Positions 37,673 to 49,318 of a stretch of DNA of 64,000 bases are shown one piece after another. The DNA is from Klebsiella planticola ATCC 33531 (GTDB lineage Bacteria; Pseudomonadota; Gammaproteobacteria; Enterobacterales; Enterobacteriaceae): the NCBI RefSeq assembly GCF_000735435.1, contig NZ_JMPP01000047.1, positions 62,001 through 126,000 of the forward strand, read 5' to 3'. Both the position numbers and the translations under genes were made by a program. A model generated the notes under the pieces. The model was given only the letters and a program-made list of their open reading frames with translations. It did not search any database and had not been told where the DNA came from. The stretch's first letter is position 1, and every line of letters begins with the position of its first letter.

Positions 37673-39306
37673 AAATATCTTCTCTCCTGGCGGTAGCGTC
37701 GCTGCTGTGCGGGCAGGCTCTTGCCGCGCCCACGTTGCCCGCGAATGCCGATATTCGCGATAGCGGCTTTGTTTACTGCGTCAGCGGGCAGGTTAATACC
37801 TTTAACCCGCAAAAAGTCAGCAGCGGTCTGATTGTCGACACCTTAGCCGCCCAGCTGTACGATCGCCTGCTGGATGTCGATCCTTATACCTACCGTCTGG
37901 TCCCTGAGCTGGCCGAAAGCTGGGAAGTATTGGATAACGGCGCGACGTACCGCTTCCATCTGCGTAGCCACGTCCCTTTCCAGTCGACATCGTGGTTTAA
38001 ACCCACCCGCGCCTTTAACGCCGACGATGTGATTTTCACCTTCAGTCGTATTTTTAACCGCGACGATCCGTGGCACAGCGTTAACGGCAGCAGCTTCCCT
38101 TATTTCGACAGCTTACAGTTTGCCGACAGCGTTGAAAGCGTGCGCAAGCTGGACAACCAAACCGTCGAATTTCGCCTGAAGCGCCCGGATGCCTCATTCC
38201 TCTGGCACCTGGCGACCCACTATGCGTCGGTCATGTCTGCAGAATACGGCGCGCAGTTGATCAAAGCCGATCGTCCGGAACAGCTTGACCGTCAACCGGT
38301 TGGTACCGGTCCGTTCCAGCTTGAAGAGTACCGCGCCGGGCAGTACGTGCGCCTGCAGCGCCATCCGGACTACTGGCGTGGCAAACCGCTGATGCCGCAG
38401 GTGGTCGTCGACCTCGGTTCCGGCGGCACCGGCCGCTTGTCGAAACTGCTCACCGGGGAGTGCGACGTTCTGGCCTGGCCTGCCGCCAGCCAGTTGACCA
38501 TTTTACGCGACGATCCCCGTCTGCGTCTGACCCTACGCCCGGGAATGAATATCGCCTGGCTGGCGTTCAATACCGCCCGACCGCCGCTGGATAAACCGGA
38601 AGTTCGCCATGCGCTGGCGCTGGCTATCAACAACCAACGCCTGATGCAGTCTATTTATTACGGTACGGCGGAAACCGCCGCGTCAATGTTGCCGCGCGCC
38701 TCGTGGGCCTACGATAACGACGCTAAAATTACCGAATACAACCCGAAAGAAGCTCGCGAGCGGCTCAAAGCGCTGGGGCTGGAAAAGCTGACGCTCAAGC
38801 TCTGGGTGCCCACCAGCTCGCAGGCCTGGAACCCCAGCCCGCTGAAAACCGCCGAGCTGATTCAGGCGGACATGGCGCAAATTGGCGTGAAGGTCATTAT
38901 TGTGCCGGTCGAAGGCCGTTTCCAGGAGGCCAGACTGATGGACATGAACCACGATCTGACGCTCTCCGGCTGGGCCACGGACAGCAACGACCCGGATAGT
39001 TTTTTCCGACCGCTGCTGAGCTGTGCGGCCATTGCCTCACAGACCAACTTCGCCCACTGGTGCAATCGCGAATTTGACGAGGTGTTGCAAAAGGCCCTGC
39101 GCTCGCAGCAGCTGGCGTCGCGCATTGAAGCCTATAAAGAGGCACAGCATATCCTGGCCCGCGACCTGCCGGTGCTGCCGCTGGCTTCATCGCTGCGTCT
39201 GCAGGCCTACCGCTATGATATGAAAGGTCTGATACTGAGTCCGTTTGGCAACGCCTCCTTTGCGGGCGTCTCGCGGGAGAAAAAAGAGGAGGTGAAAAAA
39301 CCATGA
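37663..39306 (+). CDS. sapA: SapA, periplasmic peptide-binding protein
   Basis: A 547-residue solute-binding protein of the OppA/DppA family, identical in length to E. coli SapA. The signal peptide ends LCGQALA before [13 protein letters not shown]. Family parts are [35 protein letters not shown] and [19 protein letters not shown]. It is the binding protein of SapABCDF, linked to antimicrobial peptide resistance and, in E. coli, putrescine export. A start at this ATG is supported by the signal peptide. It overlaps sapB by four bases. Confidence 0.95.
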   Translation: MRLKISSLLAVASLLCGQALAAPTLPANADIRDSGFVYCVSGQVNTFNPQKVSSGLIVDTLAAQLYDRLLDVDPYTYRLVPELAESWEVLDNGATYRFHLRSHVPFQSTSWFKPTRAFNADDVIFTFSRIFNRDDPWHSVNGSSFPYFDSLQFADSVESVRKLDNQTVEFRLKRPDASFLWHLATHYASVMSAEYGAQLIKADRPEQLDRQPVGTGPFQLEEYRAGQYVRLQRHPDYWRGKPLMPQVVVDLGSGGTGRLSKLLTGECDVLAWPAASQLTILRDDPRLRLTLRPGMNIAWLAFNTARPPLDKPEVRHALALAINNQRLMQSIYYGTAETAASMLPRASWAYDNDAKITEYNPKEARERLKALGLEKLTLKLWVPTSSQAWNPSPLKTAELIQADMAQIGVKVIIVPVEGRFQEARLMDMNHDLTLSGWATDSNDPDSFFRPLLSCAAIASQTNFAHWCNREFDEVLQKALRSQQLASRIEAYKEAQHILARDLPVLPLASSLRLQAYRYDMKGLILSPFGNASFAGVSREKKEEVKKP

Positions 39307-40265
39307 TTATTTTTACCCTGCGCCGCCTGCTGCTGCTGGTCACCCTCTTTTTCCTGACCTTCGTCGGCTTCAGCCTGAGCTACTTTACGCCCCACGCCCC
39401 GCTGCAGGGCGCCTCGCTGTGGAACGCCTGGCAGTTCTGGTTCAGCGGACTGTTGCACTGGGACTTCGGTGTCTCCAGCATTAACGGCCAGCTGATTTCT
39501 GAACAGCTGAAAGAGGTTTTTCCGGCCACCATGGAGCTGTGTATCCTCGCATTTGGCTTCGCGCTGCTGGTGGGTATCCCCGTCGGTATGCTGGCGGGGA
39601 TAATGCGCAACAAGTGGCCCGATACGCTGATCAGCGCCCTCGCGCTGCTCGGCTTCTCGATTCCCGTGTTCTGGCTGGCGCTGCTGCTGACGCTCTTTTT
39701 CTCTCTGACCCTCGGCTGGTTCCCGGTCTCCGGGCGCTTCGACCTGCTGTACGAGGTGAAAACGGTGACCGGTTTTGCGCTGATTGACGCCTGGCTGTCT
39801 GACTCGCCGTGGCGCCATGAGATGATCGTCAGCGCCGTACGCCATATGGTGCTGCCGGTGCTGACGCTGGCGGTCGCCCCCACCACCGAAGTGATCCGTC
39901 TGATGCGCATCAGCACCAGCGAAGTGTATGACACCAACTACGTGAAGGCGGCGGCCACCCGCGGCGTGTCGCGGCGGACGATTTTACACCGCCACGTTCT
40001 GCACAACGCTCTGCCGCCGGTGATCCCACGTCTTGGGCTTCAGTTTTCCACCATGCTGACCCTGGCGATGATCACTGAAATGGTCTTCAGTTGGCCGGGG
40101 CTCGGTCGCTGGTTGATAAATGCGATTCGCCAGCAGGATTACGCCGCCATTTCGGCCGGCGTCATGGTCATTGGCGCCCTGGTGATTACCGTCAACGTGA
40201 TATCAGATATTCTGGGTGCGATGGCTAACCCGCTGAAACATAAGGAATGGTATGCCCTACGATAG
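39303..40265 (+). CDS. sapB: SapB, ABC transporter permease
   Basis: A 320-residue membrane permease of the DppB type (E. coli 321). It opens with a span ([22 protein letters not shown]), and the EAA-loop is [26 protein letters not shown]. It has six or seven spans, ending [17 protein letters not shown]. It overlaps sapC by 14 bases and sapA by 4. Confidence 0.95.
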   Translation: MIIFTLRRLLLLVTLFFLTFVGFSLSYFTPHAPLQGASLWNAWQFWFSGLLHWDFGVSSINGQLISEQLKEVFPATMELCILAFGFALLVGIPVGMLAGIMRNKWPDTLISALALLGFSIPVFWLALLLTLFFSLTLGWFPVSGRFDLLYEVKTVTGFALIDAWLSDSPWRHEMIVSAVRHMVLPVLTLAVAPTTEVIRLMRISTSEVYDTNYVKAAATRGVSRRTILHRHVLHNALPPVIPRLGLQFSTMLTLAMITEMVFSWPGLGRWLINAIRQQDYAAISAGVMVIGALVITVNVISDILGAMANPLKHKEWYALR

Positions 40266-41142
40266 CGTGTATCTGGAAAAGCGTCCGCCTGGGGCGCTGC
40301 GTACCGTCTGGCGAAAATTCTACGGCGACACGACTGCGATGATCGGCCTGTACGGCTGCGCCGGTCTGGTGCTGCTGTGCGTCTTCGGCGGCTGGTTTGC
40401 CCCTTATGGTATCGATCAGCAGTTTCTTGGCTACCAGCTGTTGCCGCCGTCATGGTCGCGCTATGGCGAAGTCTCGTTCTTCCTCGGGACCGACGATCTC
40501 GGTCGCGATGTGTTGAGCCGTCTGCTGAGCGGTGCGGCGCCGACCGTCGGCGGCGCTTTTGTCGTCACCTTCGCGGCGACGCTGTTCGGCCTGGTGCTCG
40601 GCGTCGTTGCCGGCTCAACCCATGGCCTGCTGTCGGCGATGTTGAACCATATCCTCGATACCCTGCTGTCGATTCCGTCGCTGCTGCTGGCCATTATTGT
40701 CGTGGCTTTCGCCGGGCCGCATCTGAGCCACGCGATGTTCGCCGTCTGGCTGGCGCTGCTGCCGCGCATCGTACGCTCGGTCTACAGCATGGTGCATGAT
40801 GAGCTGGAAAAAGAGTACGTCATTGCCGCCCGTCTCGACGGCGCATCGACCTTAAATATTCTCTGGTTTGCGGTGCTGCCGAATATCGCCTCCGGGCTGG
40901 TCACGGAGATCACCCGCGCATTATCGATGGCGATTCTCGATATCGCTGCCCTGGGCTTTCTCGACCTCGGCGCCCAGCTTCCTTCCCCGGAATGGGGCGC
41001 GATGCTGGGCGACGCGCTGGAGCTGATTTACGTCGCGCCATGGACGGTGATGCTGCCCGGCGCGGCGATTATGATTAGCGTCCTGTTGGTCAACCTGCTG
41101 GGCGACGGGATCCGCCGCGCCATTATCGCCGGGGTGGAATAA
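40252..41142 (+). CDS. sapC: SapC, ABC transporter permease
   Basis: A 296-residue DppC-type permease, the same size as E. coli SapC. The soluble stretch [20 protein letters not shown] follows the first span; the EAA-loop is [21 protein letters not shown]. It pairs with SapB to form the membrane channel. It overlaps sapB by 14 bases and sapD by 1. Confidence 0.95.
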   Translation: MPYDSVYLEKRPPGALRTVWRKFYGDTTAMIGLYGCAGLVLLCVFGGWFAPYGIDQQFLGYQLLPPSWSRYGEVSFFLGTDDLGRDVLSRLLSGAAPTVGGAFVVTFAATLFGLVLGVVAGSTHGLLSAMLNHILDTLLSIPSLLLAIIVVAFAGPHLSHAMFAVWLALLPRIVRSVYSMVHDELEKEYVIAARLDGASTLNILWFAVLPNIASGLVTEITRALSMAILDIAALGFLDLGAQLPSPEWGAMLGDALELIYVAPWTVMLPGAAIMISVLLVNLLGDGIRRAIIAGVE

Positions 41143-42134
41143 TGCCGTTACTTGATATTCGCAACCTGACCATTGAGTTCAAAACCAACGAGGGCTGGGT
41201 CAAAGCCGTCGACCGCGTCAGCCTGACCCTTGCGGAAGGTGAGATTCGCGGCCTGGTGGGCGAATCCGGATCCGGTAAAAGCTTGATTGCCAAAGCGATC
41301 TGCGGCGTCACCAAAGACAACTGGCGGGTGACCGCCGACCGCATGCGTTTCGATGATATCGATCTCTTACGCCTTTCCAGCCGCGAACGCCGCAAGCTGA
41401 TTGGCCACAACGTGTCGATGATTTTTCAGGAGCCGCAGTCCTGTCTCGATCCGTCGGAGCGTATCGGCCTGCAGTTAATGCAGAATATCCCCGGCTGGAC
41501 CTTTAAAGGCCGCTGGTGGCAGCGCATCGGCTGGCGAAAACGCCGGGCCATCGAACTGCTGCACCGCGTCGGGATTAAAGATCACAAAGACGCCATGCGC
41601 AGTTTCCCCTACGAATTAACCGACGGGGAGTGTCAGAAGGTGATGATTGCCATCGCCCTCGCCAACCAGCCGCGTCTGCTGATCGCCGATGAGCCGACCA
41701 ACGCCATGGAGCCGACGACCCAGGCGCAAATTATCCGCCTGCTTACGCGTCTGAACCAGAACAATAACACCACCATTTTGCTGATCAGCCACGATATGCA
41801 GATGCTCAGCAAGTGGGCGGATAAAATCAATGTGATGTACTGCGGACAAACGGTAGAAACGGCGCCCAGCGAAGAGCTGGTGACAACGCCTCATCATCCG
41901 TATACCCAGGCATTGATCCGCGCGATCCCGGATTTTGGCAGCGCGCTCCCGCATAAAAGCCGCCTGAATACGCTGCCGGGAGCCATCCCCCTGCTCGAGC
42001 AGCTGCCGATCGGCTGTCGTCTCGGGCCGCGCTGCCCCTACGCGCAGCGTGAATGCATTGAAACGCCGCGCCTGACCGGAGCCAGAACGCATCTGTACGC
42101 CTGTCATTTCCCGCTAAACATGGAGAAAGAGTGA
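41142..42134 (+). CDS. sapD: SapD, ABC transporter ATPase
   Basis: A 330-residue Opp/Dpp-type ATP-binding protein. Walker A is [12 protein letters not shown] and Walker B is [12 protein letters not shown]. The signature loop reads [10 protein letters not shown] in place of LSGGQ, as it does in E. coli SapD, and the C-terminal [14 protein letters not shown] is the Cys-rich Opp extension. It works with SapF. Some E. coli work links SapD to potassium uptake through Trk. The start overlaps the sapC stop by one base. Confidence 0.96.
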   Translation: MPLLDIRNLTIEFKTNEGWVKAVDRVSLTLAEGEIRGLVGESGSGKSLIAKAICGVTKDNWRVTADRMRFDDIDLLRLSSRERRKLIGHNVSMIFQEPQSCLDPSERIGLQLMQNIPGWTFKGRWWQRIGWRKRRAIELLHRVGIKDHKDAMRSFPYELTDGECQKVMIAIALANQPRLLIADEPTNAMEPTTQAQIIRLLTRLNQNNNTTILLISHDMQMLSKWADKINVMYCGQTVETAPSEELVTTPHHPYTQALIRAIPDFGSALPHKSRLNTLPGAIPLLEQLPIGCRLGPRCPYAQRECIETPRLTGARTHLYACHFPLNMEKE

Positions 42135-42135
42135 A

Positions 42136-42945
42136 ATGGTCGAAACATTGCTCGAAGTCCGTAATCTGAGTAAGACCTTTCGCTACCGTACCGGCTGGTT
42201 TCGTCGTCAGATGGTGGAAGCGGTGAAACCGCTCAGTTTTACGCTGCGCGAGCGCCAGACGCTGGCGATTATCGGCGAGAACGGCTCAGGAAAATCGACG
42301 CTGGCGAAAATGCTGGCGGGCATGATCGAGCCAACATCCGGCGAGCTGTTGATTGACGATCATCCGCTGACGTTTGGCGACTACTCTTTCCGCAGTCAGC
42401 GTATCCGCATGATCTTTCAGGACCCTTCGACCTCGCTGAACCCGCGGCAGCGTATTTCGCAAATCCTCGACTTCCCGCTGCGCCTGAATACCGACCTCGA
42501 ACCGGAGGCGCGAGAGAAGCAGATTATTGAGACGCTGCGAATGGTCGGCCTGCTGCCGGACCACGTGAGCTACTATCCGCATATGCTGGCTCCCGGCCAG
42601 AAGCAGCGTCTGGGCCTCGCGCGCGCGCTGATTCTGCGTCCGAAAGTGATCGTCTGTGATGAAGCCCTGGCGTCGCTGGACATGTCGATGCGTTCGCAGC
42701 TGATCAACCTGATGCTGGAGCTACAGGAGAAACAGGGGATTTCGTATATCTACGTGACCCAGCATCTGGGGATGATGAAGCATATCAGCGATCAGGTCCT
42801 GGTGATGCATCAGGGCGAGGTCGTCGAGCGCGGCAGCACCGCCGATGTGCTGGCGTCACCGCTGCACGACCTCACCCGACGCCTGATTGCCGGCCACTTT
42901 GGCGAGGCGCTGACCGCCGATGCCTGGCGCAAAGACGGTAAATAA
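42136..42945 (+). CDS. sapF: SapF, ABC transporter ATPase
   Basis: A 269-residue Opp/Dpp-type ATPase (E. coli 268). Walker A GENGSGKSTLAK, signature MLAPGQKQRLGLARAL and Walker B KVIVCDEALASLD are visible. It is the second ATPase of the Sap importer and begins one base after the sapD stop. A convergent NCS1 permease ends 31 bases downstream. Confidence 0.96.
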   Translation: MVETLLEVRNLSKTFRYRTGWFRRQMVEAVKPLSFTLRERQTLAIIGENGSGKSTLAKMLAGMIEPTSGELLIDDHPLTFGDYSFRSQRIRMIFQDPSTSLNPRQRISQILDFPLRLNTDLEPEAREKQIIETLRMVGLLPDHVSYYPHMLAPGQKQRLGLARALILRPKVIVCDEALASLDMSMRSQLINLMLELQEKQGISYIYVTQHLGMMKHISDQVLVMHQGEVVERGSTADVLASPLHDLTRRLIAGHFGEALTADAWRKDGK

Positions 42946-42975
42946 TCGTCGGCGCCGGCAGCGGCTCAGTCGGCT

Positions 42976-44403
42976 CTAGTCCGGGAACACGCTCTGCGTC
43001 GGCAGCACGCGACGATCAAAACGACGCAGCGCGTAGTAAAGAACCCCGGTCCCGAACCAGCCGATAATCCAGGAGACATCGTTGCCGGCAAACAGCCACG
43101 TCAGCGAGCCGTGATACAGCGGGTTCTCAATAAACGGCAGCTGGATAAGCACGCCGACGATATAGACCGCGATCGCGTAGAGATTCCAGTATCCGTAACG
43201 CTGTTGCGGATCGGACAGTGCGGGAATATCCACGGCGCCCGCGGAGATCAGATAGTAGTCGGTCAGACCGATCGCGCTCCACGGGACAAAAAACGCCAGC
43301 AGGAAGAGCAGGAAATGGGTGAAGTTCTTTAAGAACGCGGGCTCGCTCAACAACGCAATCACGCATGAGATGGCCACCATCAGCACCACGAAGAGAATGC
43401 GCGCCCTCTTCGACAGCGCAGCCTGACGACGAAATCCGGAAACGATGGTGCTCAGCGACATAAAGCTGCCGTAGGCATTCAGGGTGGTGAAGGTGATTTT
43501 GCCAAAGCAGATCGCAAAGTAGATCACCATCGCCATCAGCTGGCTTTTGCCTAACCCGACGATAAAGCTCACTTCATGACCGGAAAACGCGCTGCCGGCG
43601 ATGGCCGCTGTCAGAACGCCTAGCGTCATCGATGCCTGCGTGCCCAGCACCGTCCCGCTAAAGACGCACAAAAACGTTTTCGCGCCCGAGACATTACGCG
43701 GCAGATAGCGAGAGTAATCCGAAACGTAGGGGCAGAATGCAATCTGCCACGACGACGATAACGACACGGCCAGTAAAAACATCGGCAGTGAGAAATGGTT
43801 ATTCTGCGCGATCGCCGGCAGATTGGCAGACAGCAGCAGCGTCACAAACAGATAGACAAACGCCAGCACCCCGACCACGCTCGCCACTTTGCCCAGTTGA
43901 TGAATGACGCGATAGCCCAGCACGGCAATCACAATAATGATCGTGCTGAACAGCAGCATACCGGCCACGTCAGAGATCGACAGCAACCTTGCCATCGCCT
44001 GACCGGCCAGCACGGTACCGCTGGCCGAAAAGCCGACATACATCACGCACACCAGTACCAGCGGCACCACGGCGCCAAACACGCCAAACTGCGCCCGGCT
44101 GATGATCATCTGCGGCAACCCCAGGCGCGGCCCCTGCAGCGCATGCAGCGACATCACCGCCGCGCCGAGCACCTGCCCCACCAACAGCCCAATCAGCGAC
44201 CAGACAACATCGCCTCCCAGCACCACCGCCAGCGCACCGGTGACGATGGCGGTAATCTGCAGATTACCGCCAAACCACAGCGTAAACTGGCTAAAGGGAT
44301 GTCCATGGCGTTCATGATCGGGAATATAATCGATCGACCGCGATTCCGTTATCCCCTGCTCGCGATGGGCTGACTGGCGGTCGGCTGGTGAAAAAGAAGA
44401 CAT
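42976..44403 (-). CDS. NCS1-family permease (cytosine/purine type)
   Basis: A 475-residue permease with about 12 spans. The N-terminus GHPFSQFTLWFGGNLQITAI and the repeats PYVSDYSRYLPRN and VPWSAIGLTDYYLI match NCS1 (CodB/PucI/Mhp1) proteins, which take up nucleobases, allantoin or hydantoins. The gene follows the HutH-like gene by 73 bases on the same strand and is probably in its operon. In pseudomonads, an NCS1 permease is also found within hut clusters. Confidence 0.9.
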   Translation of the reverse strand: MSSFSPADRQSAHREQGITESRSIDYIPDHERHGHPFSQFTLWFGGNLQITAIVTGALAVVLGGDVVWSLIGLLVGQVLGAAVMSLHALQGPRLGLPQMIISRAQFGVFGAVVPLVLVCVMYVGFSASGTVLAGQAMARLLSISDVAGMLLFSTIIIVIAVLGYRVIHQLGKVASVVGVLAFVYLFVTLLLSANLPAIAQNNHFSLPMFLLAVSLSSSWQIAFCPYVSDYSRYLPRNVSGAKTFLCVFSGTVLGTQASMTLGVLTAAIAGSAFSGHEVSFIVGLGKSQLMAMVIYFAICFGKITFTTLNAYGSFMSLSTIVSGFRRQAALSKRARILFVVLMVAISCVIALLSEPAFLKNFTHFLLFLLAFFVPWSAIGLTDYYLISAGAVDIPALSDPQQRYGYWNLYAIAVYIVGVLIQLPFIENPLYHGSLTWLFAGNDVSWIIGWFGTGVLYYALRRFDRRVLPTQSVFPD

Positions 44404-44476
44404 CGTTCCCCCGCTATAGCTTATTGTTATTGATGTATTTTATTTTTATATTCTGCTGTTATTGACCGTTCAGCCG

Positions 44477-45979
44477 CTATGCCAGCCAGTCTGCCCGGTG
44501 GCGCTTGATGGTCGCGACCGCTTTGCCTATTTCTGGCGCCAGCCAGCGATCGTCTTCCCATGTCGCCACGCTCTGTCGCAGCAGCGCCAGCGCGTGACGC
44601 GTGCCGGCTGCCAGCATGTCCTGAGCATGAAACTCCAGCCCTTGAGCGGCCAGCAAATACTCGATCGCCATAATTTGATACAGGTTGGCCAGCAGACGCT
44701 GTAGCTTGAGCGAAGCGCCGGTTCCCAGGCTCAGGTGATCTTCCTGCAGCGCCGAGGTCACAAAATTATCGAGCACCGCCGGCTGCGCCAGCTGCTTGTT
44801 CTCCGCACAAAGCGAGGCCGCTACGTACTGGGCGATCATCATGCCGGAGTTCACCCCGGGTTTGGCCACCAGGAATGCCGGCAGGCCGCTGATTAGCGGG
44901 TTAACCAGACGATCCAGACGCCGTTCGGCGATAGCGCCCAGTTCAGCCATCGCAATCGCCAGCACATCACAGGCCATGGCGACTGATTCCCCATGCGGAT
45001 GCGCCTGCGACACCACTCGCCAGTTCTCGAGGGTGCCGAGAATCAAGGGATTATCCGTGCAGGCGTTCAGCTCGGTGTTAATTTGCCGCTCGGCATGAGC
45101 GAACTGATCGCGGCAGGCGCCGTGCACCTGCGGCATAGAACGCAGACTGAGCGCATCCTGGGTGCGTATCCCCTGGCTGGCGCTCAACAGCGGGCTGTCG
45201 GCCAGCAGTTGACGTAATCGGGCTCCGCTCTGCTGCATTCCAGGACTGGCCTTCAATGCCAGGATCTCGGCGTCAAACGCCACGATTTGTCCACGCAGAG
45301 CTTCAAAACTCATTGCGCCGGTGACATCGGCCCAGTCCAGCAGTTGGCTGGCATCGTCGAGAGCCAGACAGGCCATCCCGGTCATACACGGCGTCCCGTT
45401 GACCAGGCTTAATCCCTCTTTCGCCCCTGGCGAAATGGGGGCAAGCCCCGCCTGTGCCAACGCGTCGGCAGCCGGTACCACCCGCCCCTGCCAGCTCACC
45501 TCGCCGATCCCCATCAGCGCCAGACCGATATGCGCCATATGCGTCAGATAGCCCACCGAACCTTGCGAGGGCACCTGCGGCGTGATTTGCTGATTCAGAA
45601 AGGCGAGCAGCTGGTGCACGATGGCGCAGGAAATCCCGGATTTGCCATGGCTGTAGTTGGCGACGGCGGCGCACATAATGGCCCGCGTCTGCGCGTCGTC
45701 CAGCAGAGGACCGACGCCGCAGGCGTGGCTCAGCAGCGTATTGCGCGATAGCTGGCTCAGCTGCTCTTCGGGCAGAGTGATATTGCACAAGGCCCCGAGG
45801 CCGGTATTAATCCCGTAGGCTATCTGCCCCGCGTCGATAATATGCTGAACAATCGCCCGCCCCTGTGCGATGCGCTCCCAGGCGCCGGCGCTGAGCGCCA
45901 GTTGCGCCTGGCCTCTGGCGACCTGCACGACATCCTGCCAGCATAACGGGGCGTCGCCCCACAGCACCTGTTGATTCAT
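44477..45979 (-). CDS. HutH-like aromatic ammonia-lyase homologue lacking the MIO triad
   Basis: A 500-residue protein with the HAL/PAL fold. It keeps [10 protein letters not shown] (Tyr53 region), LSHACGVGP (His83), LVNGTP (Asn195), SLR (Arg283) and LQEDHLSL (Glu414). But the cofactor segment GSVGASGDLAPLAH reads [11 protein letters not shown]: Ala-Ser-Gly, which cyclises to MIO, is gone, and there is a Leu in place of the active-site Tyr280 (QDALSLR). A normal lyase reaction is unlikely. It overlaps the ABC ATPase gene by four bases (ATGA) and precedes an NCS1 permease. Its true function is unknown; a binding or different lyase role is possible. Confidence 0.85.
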   Translation of the reverse strand: MNQQVLWGDAPLCWQDVVQVARGQAQLALSAGAWERIAQGRAIVQHIIDAGQIAYGINTGLGALCNITLPEEQLSQLSRNTLLSHACGVGPLLDDAQTRAIMCAAVANYSHGKSGISCAIVHQLLAFLNQQITPQVPSQGSVGYLTHMAHIGLALMGIGEVSWQGRVVPAADALAQAGLAPISPGAKEGLSLVNGTPCMTGMACLALDDASQLLDWADVTGAMSFEALRGQIVAFDAEILALKASPGMQQSGARLRQLLADSPLLSASQGIRTQDALSLRSMPQVHGACRDQFAHAERQINTELNACTDNPLILGTLENWRVVSQAHPHGESVAMACDVLAIAMAELGAIAERRLDRLVNPLISGLPAFLVAKPGVNSGMMIAQYVAASLCAENKQLAQPAVLDNFVTSALQEDHLSLGTGASLKLQRLLANLYQIMAIEYLLAAQGLEFHAQDMLAAGTRHALALLRQSVATWEDDRWLAPEIGKAVATIKRHRADWLA

Positions 45980-46770
45980 ACGGATTGTCCTGGTTGATGA
46001 TGGCTGGAAATAAACTGTTGAAAACGCGGCGACCCATGCGCGCCGAAAAGCGCCTCCGGCGGACCGTCGCAGTCAATGGTGCCTTGATGCATAAACACCA
46101 CGCGGTTGGAGACATGACGGGCAAACCCCAGCTCATGCGTGACCACCAGCATCGTGCGCCCCTCTTCCGCCAGGCTACGCATCACTTTCAATACTTCCCC
46201 CACCAGTTCCGGATCTAACGCCGAAGTCGGCTCATCAAAGAGCATGACCTCCGGATCCATCGCCAGCGCCCGGGCTATCGCTACGCGCTGTTGCTGACCG
46301 CCAGAAAGCTGGGCCGGGTAAAAATCCTTGCGGTTCAGCATGCCGACGCGGTCAAGCAGCTGTTCCGCCTGTTCAATACACTCCTGCTTGCTGCGCTTCA
46401 GGACATAATGCGGCCCTTCAATCACGTTTTGCAGCACCGTCATATGCGACCACAGGTTAAAGCTTTGAAACACCATCCCCAGCCGCGAACGCAGACGTTC
46501 TATCTGCTTAGGATTGGCCGCTAACCGGTGGCCGCGCGCATGGTGCTTCATCTCAATGGTTTCACCCCCCACGCTGACCACGCCCGCATCGGGTGTTTCC
46601 AGCAGGTTGATGCAGCGCAAAAGCGTACTCTTACCTGAACCGCTGGCGCCCAGAATCGAGATCACATCGCCTTTTTGCGCCTGGATAGAAATCCCCTTCA
46701 GCACATCAAGTGAACCAAAGGATTTATGGATATCGCTGACGGACAGCGTCACGGGACGGGGATCGTGCAT
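45976..46770 (-). CDS. amino acid ABC transporter ATPase (HisP/GlnQ-like)
   Basis: A 264-residue polar amino acid ATPase. Walker [16 protein letters not shown], signature [16 protein letters not shown] and Walker [15 protein letters not shown] are present. It has the HisP-type length and opening [18 protein letters not shown]. It follows the HisM-like permease by one base and overlaps the HutH-like gene. Histidine or another polar amino acid is the likely substrate, inferred from the lyase context only. Confidence 0.95.
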   Translation of the reverse strand: MHDPRPVTLSVSDIHKSFGSLDVLKGISIQAQKGDVISILGASGSGKSTLLRCINLLETPDAGVVSVGGETIEMKHHARGHRLAANPKQIERLRSRLGMVFQSFNLWSHMTVLQNVIEGPHYVLKRSKQECIEQAEQLLDRVGMLNRKDFYPAQLSGGQQQRVAIARALAMDPEVMLFDEPTSALDPELVGEVLKVMRSLAEEGRTMLVVTHELGFARHVSNRVVFMHQGTIDCDGPPEALFGAHGSPRFQQFISSHHQPGQSV

Positions 46771-46771
46771 A

Positions 46772-47503
46772 CTATTCTCCTTTGGTGGCCGGTTTGAGTG
46801 CTACGGTGGCAGGGGTTTGCCGGGTATGCGGCGTCAGACGACGCTCAAGCAACGCATAAAGCTGCACGATGATAAAGTTGAGCAGCAAATAGATAACCGC
46901 GGCGCAGAGAAAAACCTCCATCGTCCGGTAGGTTCTCTGGATAATTTGCTGCGCCACGCCGGTCACATCCCACACCGTCACCAGACTGGCCAGCGCGGTG
47001 GATTTCACCAGCAGAATCGCCTCGGTCGAATAGGCCGGCAGCGCATAGCGCAGCATCACCGGGGCGATAATGCGTCGCAGCAGCAGAAAGCGGGACATCC
47101 CGCAGGCCTGTCCGGCTTCAATCTGACCAGAGGGCACCGCCAGCAGCGCGCCGCGCAGGATTTCAGCGGTGTAGGCGGCGGTGCACAGCGCCAGCGCCAG
47201 CACCGCGCAGATAAACGGCTCGCGCAGCAGCGGCCACAGAAAACTGTGGCGAATCACGCCAAACTGTCCCAGTCCGTAATAGATAAGAAACAGCTGGATC
47301 AGCAGCGGCGAACCGCGAAACAGCAGAATATAGCCTTTAGCAAAACTGCTGAGCAGCGGCCAGCGGCTCATGCGCAGCGCCAGAACCCCCACCGCCAGTA
47401 CACCGCCGCAGAGAAAAGAACAGATAAACAGCCCCAGCGTAACCGGCAGCGCGGCGCAGAGCTTCAGGAACGTATCGCTGAGAAAGGCAACGTCGATAAA
47501 CAT
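46772..47503 (-). CDS. amino acid ABC transporter permease (HisM-like)
   Basis: A 243-residue permease with about five spans. The EAA-loop is [28 protein letters not shown], typical of His/Glu/Asp/Gln uptake systems. It pairs with the adjacent HisQ-like permease and is followed after one base by the ATPase. Confidence 0.94.
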   Translation of the reverse strand: MFIDVAFLSDTFLKLCAALPVTLGLFICSFLCGGVLAVGVLALRMSRWPLLSSFAKGYILLFRGSPLLIQLFLIYYGLGQFGVIRHSFLWPLLREPFICAVLALALCTAAYTAEILRGALLAVPSGQIEAGQACGMSRFLLLRRIIAPVMLRYALPAYSTEAILLVKSTALASLVTVWDVTGVAQQIIQRTYRTMEVFLCAAVIYLLLNFIIVQLYALLERRLTPHTRQTPATVALKPATKGE

Positions 47504-47512
47504 AAACTCTCC

Positions 47513-48244
47513 TTAAGCCTGAGCCGCGGCGCGACGCAGCCAGGCGCGATTCAGGCGAAGTTCCGCCCGAATAAACGCCCGGTTCGACACCAGGGTGAGT
47601 ATCAGGTAGCAGCCGCCGCCAATCACATAGAACAGGAAGTATTCGCGGGTGGAGCCGGCGGCAATCTGGCTGGCGCGCATTAACTCCGCAATCCCCGTCA
47701 CCGAGACCAGCGCCGAATCTTTGAGGCTCATCTGCCAGACATTTGACAGCCCAGGCAGCGAATAGCGGGCAATCTGCGGTAGCATGATGCGCTGAAAAAT
47801 CCGCCAGCGCGGCATGCCGATTGCCGACGCCGCCTCGACTTCACCGGGCATCAGCGCCAGGCGCGCCGCGCGGTAAACTTCAGCCTGATAAGAGGCGGAA
47901 ATTAAGCCGATAGCCAGCGAGCCAATCAGAAACGGCGGCACCTCAATAAAGCCATCGGCGCCAAACAGCTGACCAATCGCCGAAACCAGTCCAGAACCGC
48001 CAAAATAGAACAGGTAAATGACCAGCAGTTCAGGAATGCCGCGGAAGACAACCGAATAGGCGGAGCCGAACCAACGCACGGGGGCGTGTGGCGACAGCTT
48101 TGCTGCGGCAATCATGCCGCCGACCACCGCGCCGACCGCTAACGCGGCGAGAGACAACAGCAGCGTGGTCAGCGTCGCGCTCAGGATGAGCGTGCCCCAA
48201 CCGTTCTCACCAAAACTCAGCAGACTAAGCATCTTCAACCTCAC
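47513..48244 (-). CDS. amino acid ABC transporter permease (HisQ-like)
   Basis: A 243-residue permease. The loop EAASAIGMPRWRIFQRIMLPQIARYSLP is the family EAA motif. It begins right after the binding-protein gene and ends nine bases before the next permease, so the four genes 49102-45976 form one tight import unit. Confidence 0.94.
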   Translation of the reverse strand: MRLKMLSLLSFGENGWGTLILSATLTTLLLSLAALAVGAVVGGMIAAAKLSPHAPVRWFGSAYSVVFRGIPELLVIYLFYFGGSGLVSAIGQLFGADGFIEVPPFLIGSLAIGLISASYQAEVYRAARLALMPGEVEAASAIGMPRWRIFQRIMLPQIARYSLPGLSNVWQMSLKDSALVSVTGIAELMRASQIAAGSTREYFLFYVIGGGCYLILTLVSNRAFIRAELRLNRAWLRRAAAQA

Positions 48245-49102
48245 TTATGGCGTGACATCGCTTTTAAACCATTTTTCGCTCAGCTTTTTCACCGTTCCGT
48301 CCGCCAGCGCGGCCTGAATCGCGGTATCCAGCTTCGCTTTTAAATCGGCATCGGCGTGACGAACGCCCATCGCTTCGCCCTCGCCCCAGATGGGGCCACT
48401 CAGCTGCGGGCCGCTGAAGTTAAGGTTGCTGTTTTCCGGACGCGCAAGCGTGGTGTTGGCGAAGGTAATATCGTCGAAGACGGCATCAATACGTTCGGCC
48501 TGGAGATCCAAAATAGCGTCCGCTGAATTGCTGTATTCCCGAATATCGGCCACATCTTTGAAGTATTTGTCGATGAACGGGGTATACACGGTGCCGGAAG
48601 CGATACCGATCGTTTTCCCTTTCAGGGCCGCTTTTAATGGCGCAATCGCCGCCTGAATCTCTTTTTCATCATCGTTAAGCTTGATGGTGTGGTTGGCCCC
48701 GCTCGCCGGCGGCAGCAACGTGCCTTTTACCGCGATAAATGACGCCGGTGTTGCGGCGTAGGGGATCGTGAAGGAGACCACCTGTTTTCTTTCCGGCGTA
48801 ATGACGATGGCATCCATAATCACATCGTATTTTCCGGCGTTGAGTCCGGCGATCATGCCGTCCCAGTTTTGCACGACCAGCTTGCACTCCATGCCCATGC
48901 GCTGGCAGAGATTGGCCATCAGTTCTGGTTCGAAGCCGCTGAGCTTGCCGCCCGGCAGCGTCAGGTTCCAGGGTTCATAACCCCCTTCCGTTGCGATGGT
49001 GATGGACTTCCACTCTTTGGCATTGGCCGAACTGCCGCAGAGCAAGAGTCCTGAAAACAGGGTTGTCAGACAGACCTGGCGAAAAGTGATGCTCTGCTTC
49101 AT
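48245..49102 (-). CDS. periplasmic amino acid-binding protein (HisJ-like)
   Basis: A 285-residue binding protein. A signal peptide (MKQSITFRQVCLTTLFSG through CGSSANA) is followed by the family start ITIATEGGYEPWNLTLPG. The pocket strands GFEPELMANLCQRMG, YDVIMDAIVITPERKQVVSF and FDDITFANTTLA fit lysine-arginine-ornithine or histidine binders. ATG at 49102 with AGGAG upstream was chosen; a 66-residue longer frame lacks a signal. It is divergent from the HutD gene. Confidence 0.95.
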   Translation of the reverse strand: MKQSITFRQVCLTTLFSGLLLCGSSANAKEWKSITIATEGGYEPWNLTLPGGKLSGFEPELMANLCQRMGMECKLVVQNWDGMIAGLNAGKYDVIMDAIVITPERKQVVSFTIPYAATPASFIAVKGTLLPPASGANHTIKLNDDEKEIQAAIAPLKAALKGKTIGIASGTVYTPFIDKYFKDVADIREYSNSADAILDLQAERIDAVFDDITFANTTLARPENSNLNFSGPQLSGPIWGEGEAMGVRHADADLKAKLDTAIQAALADGTVKKLSEKWFKSDVTP

Positions 49103-49318
49103 GATAATTCTCCTGATTTCATTTAAGTCATGCCGCTCTGGCGGTGCCAGCCGGGCGTAAAATTCAGATGACAGAGCATGTATATACAAGCATTGACAAA
49201 TCAGCACACCCTCCTGATGATGGATTTGTGAGCTGCACTGTAAATAATTTGTGATCGAATTGAAAACCATGTGTAGCCAAAACTTTACACAAAGCGACAA
49301 GGCGATGGTGAAACTGCG

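Noticed and set aside
46514..47683. Long plus-strand frame (389 residues) across the ABC permease genes
   Set aside because: It is antisense to the HisM-like permease and parts of its neighbours, which have clear family motifs; its text is Gln/Arg/His-rich shadow.
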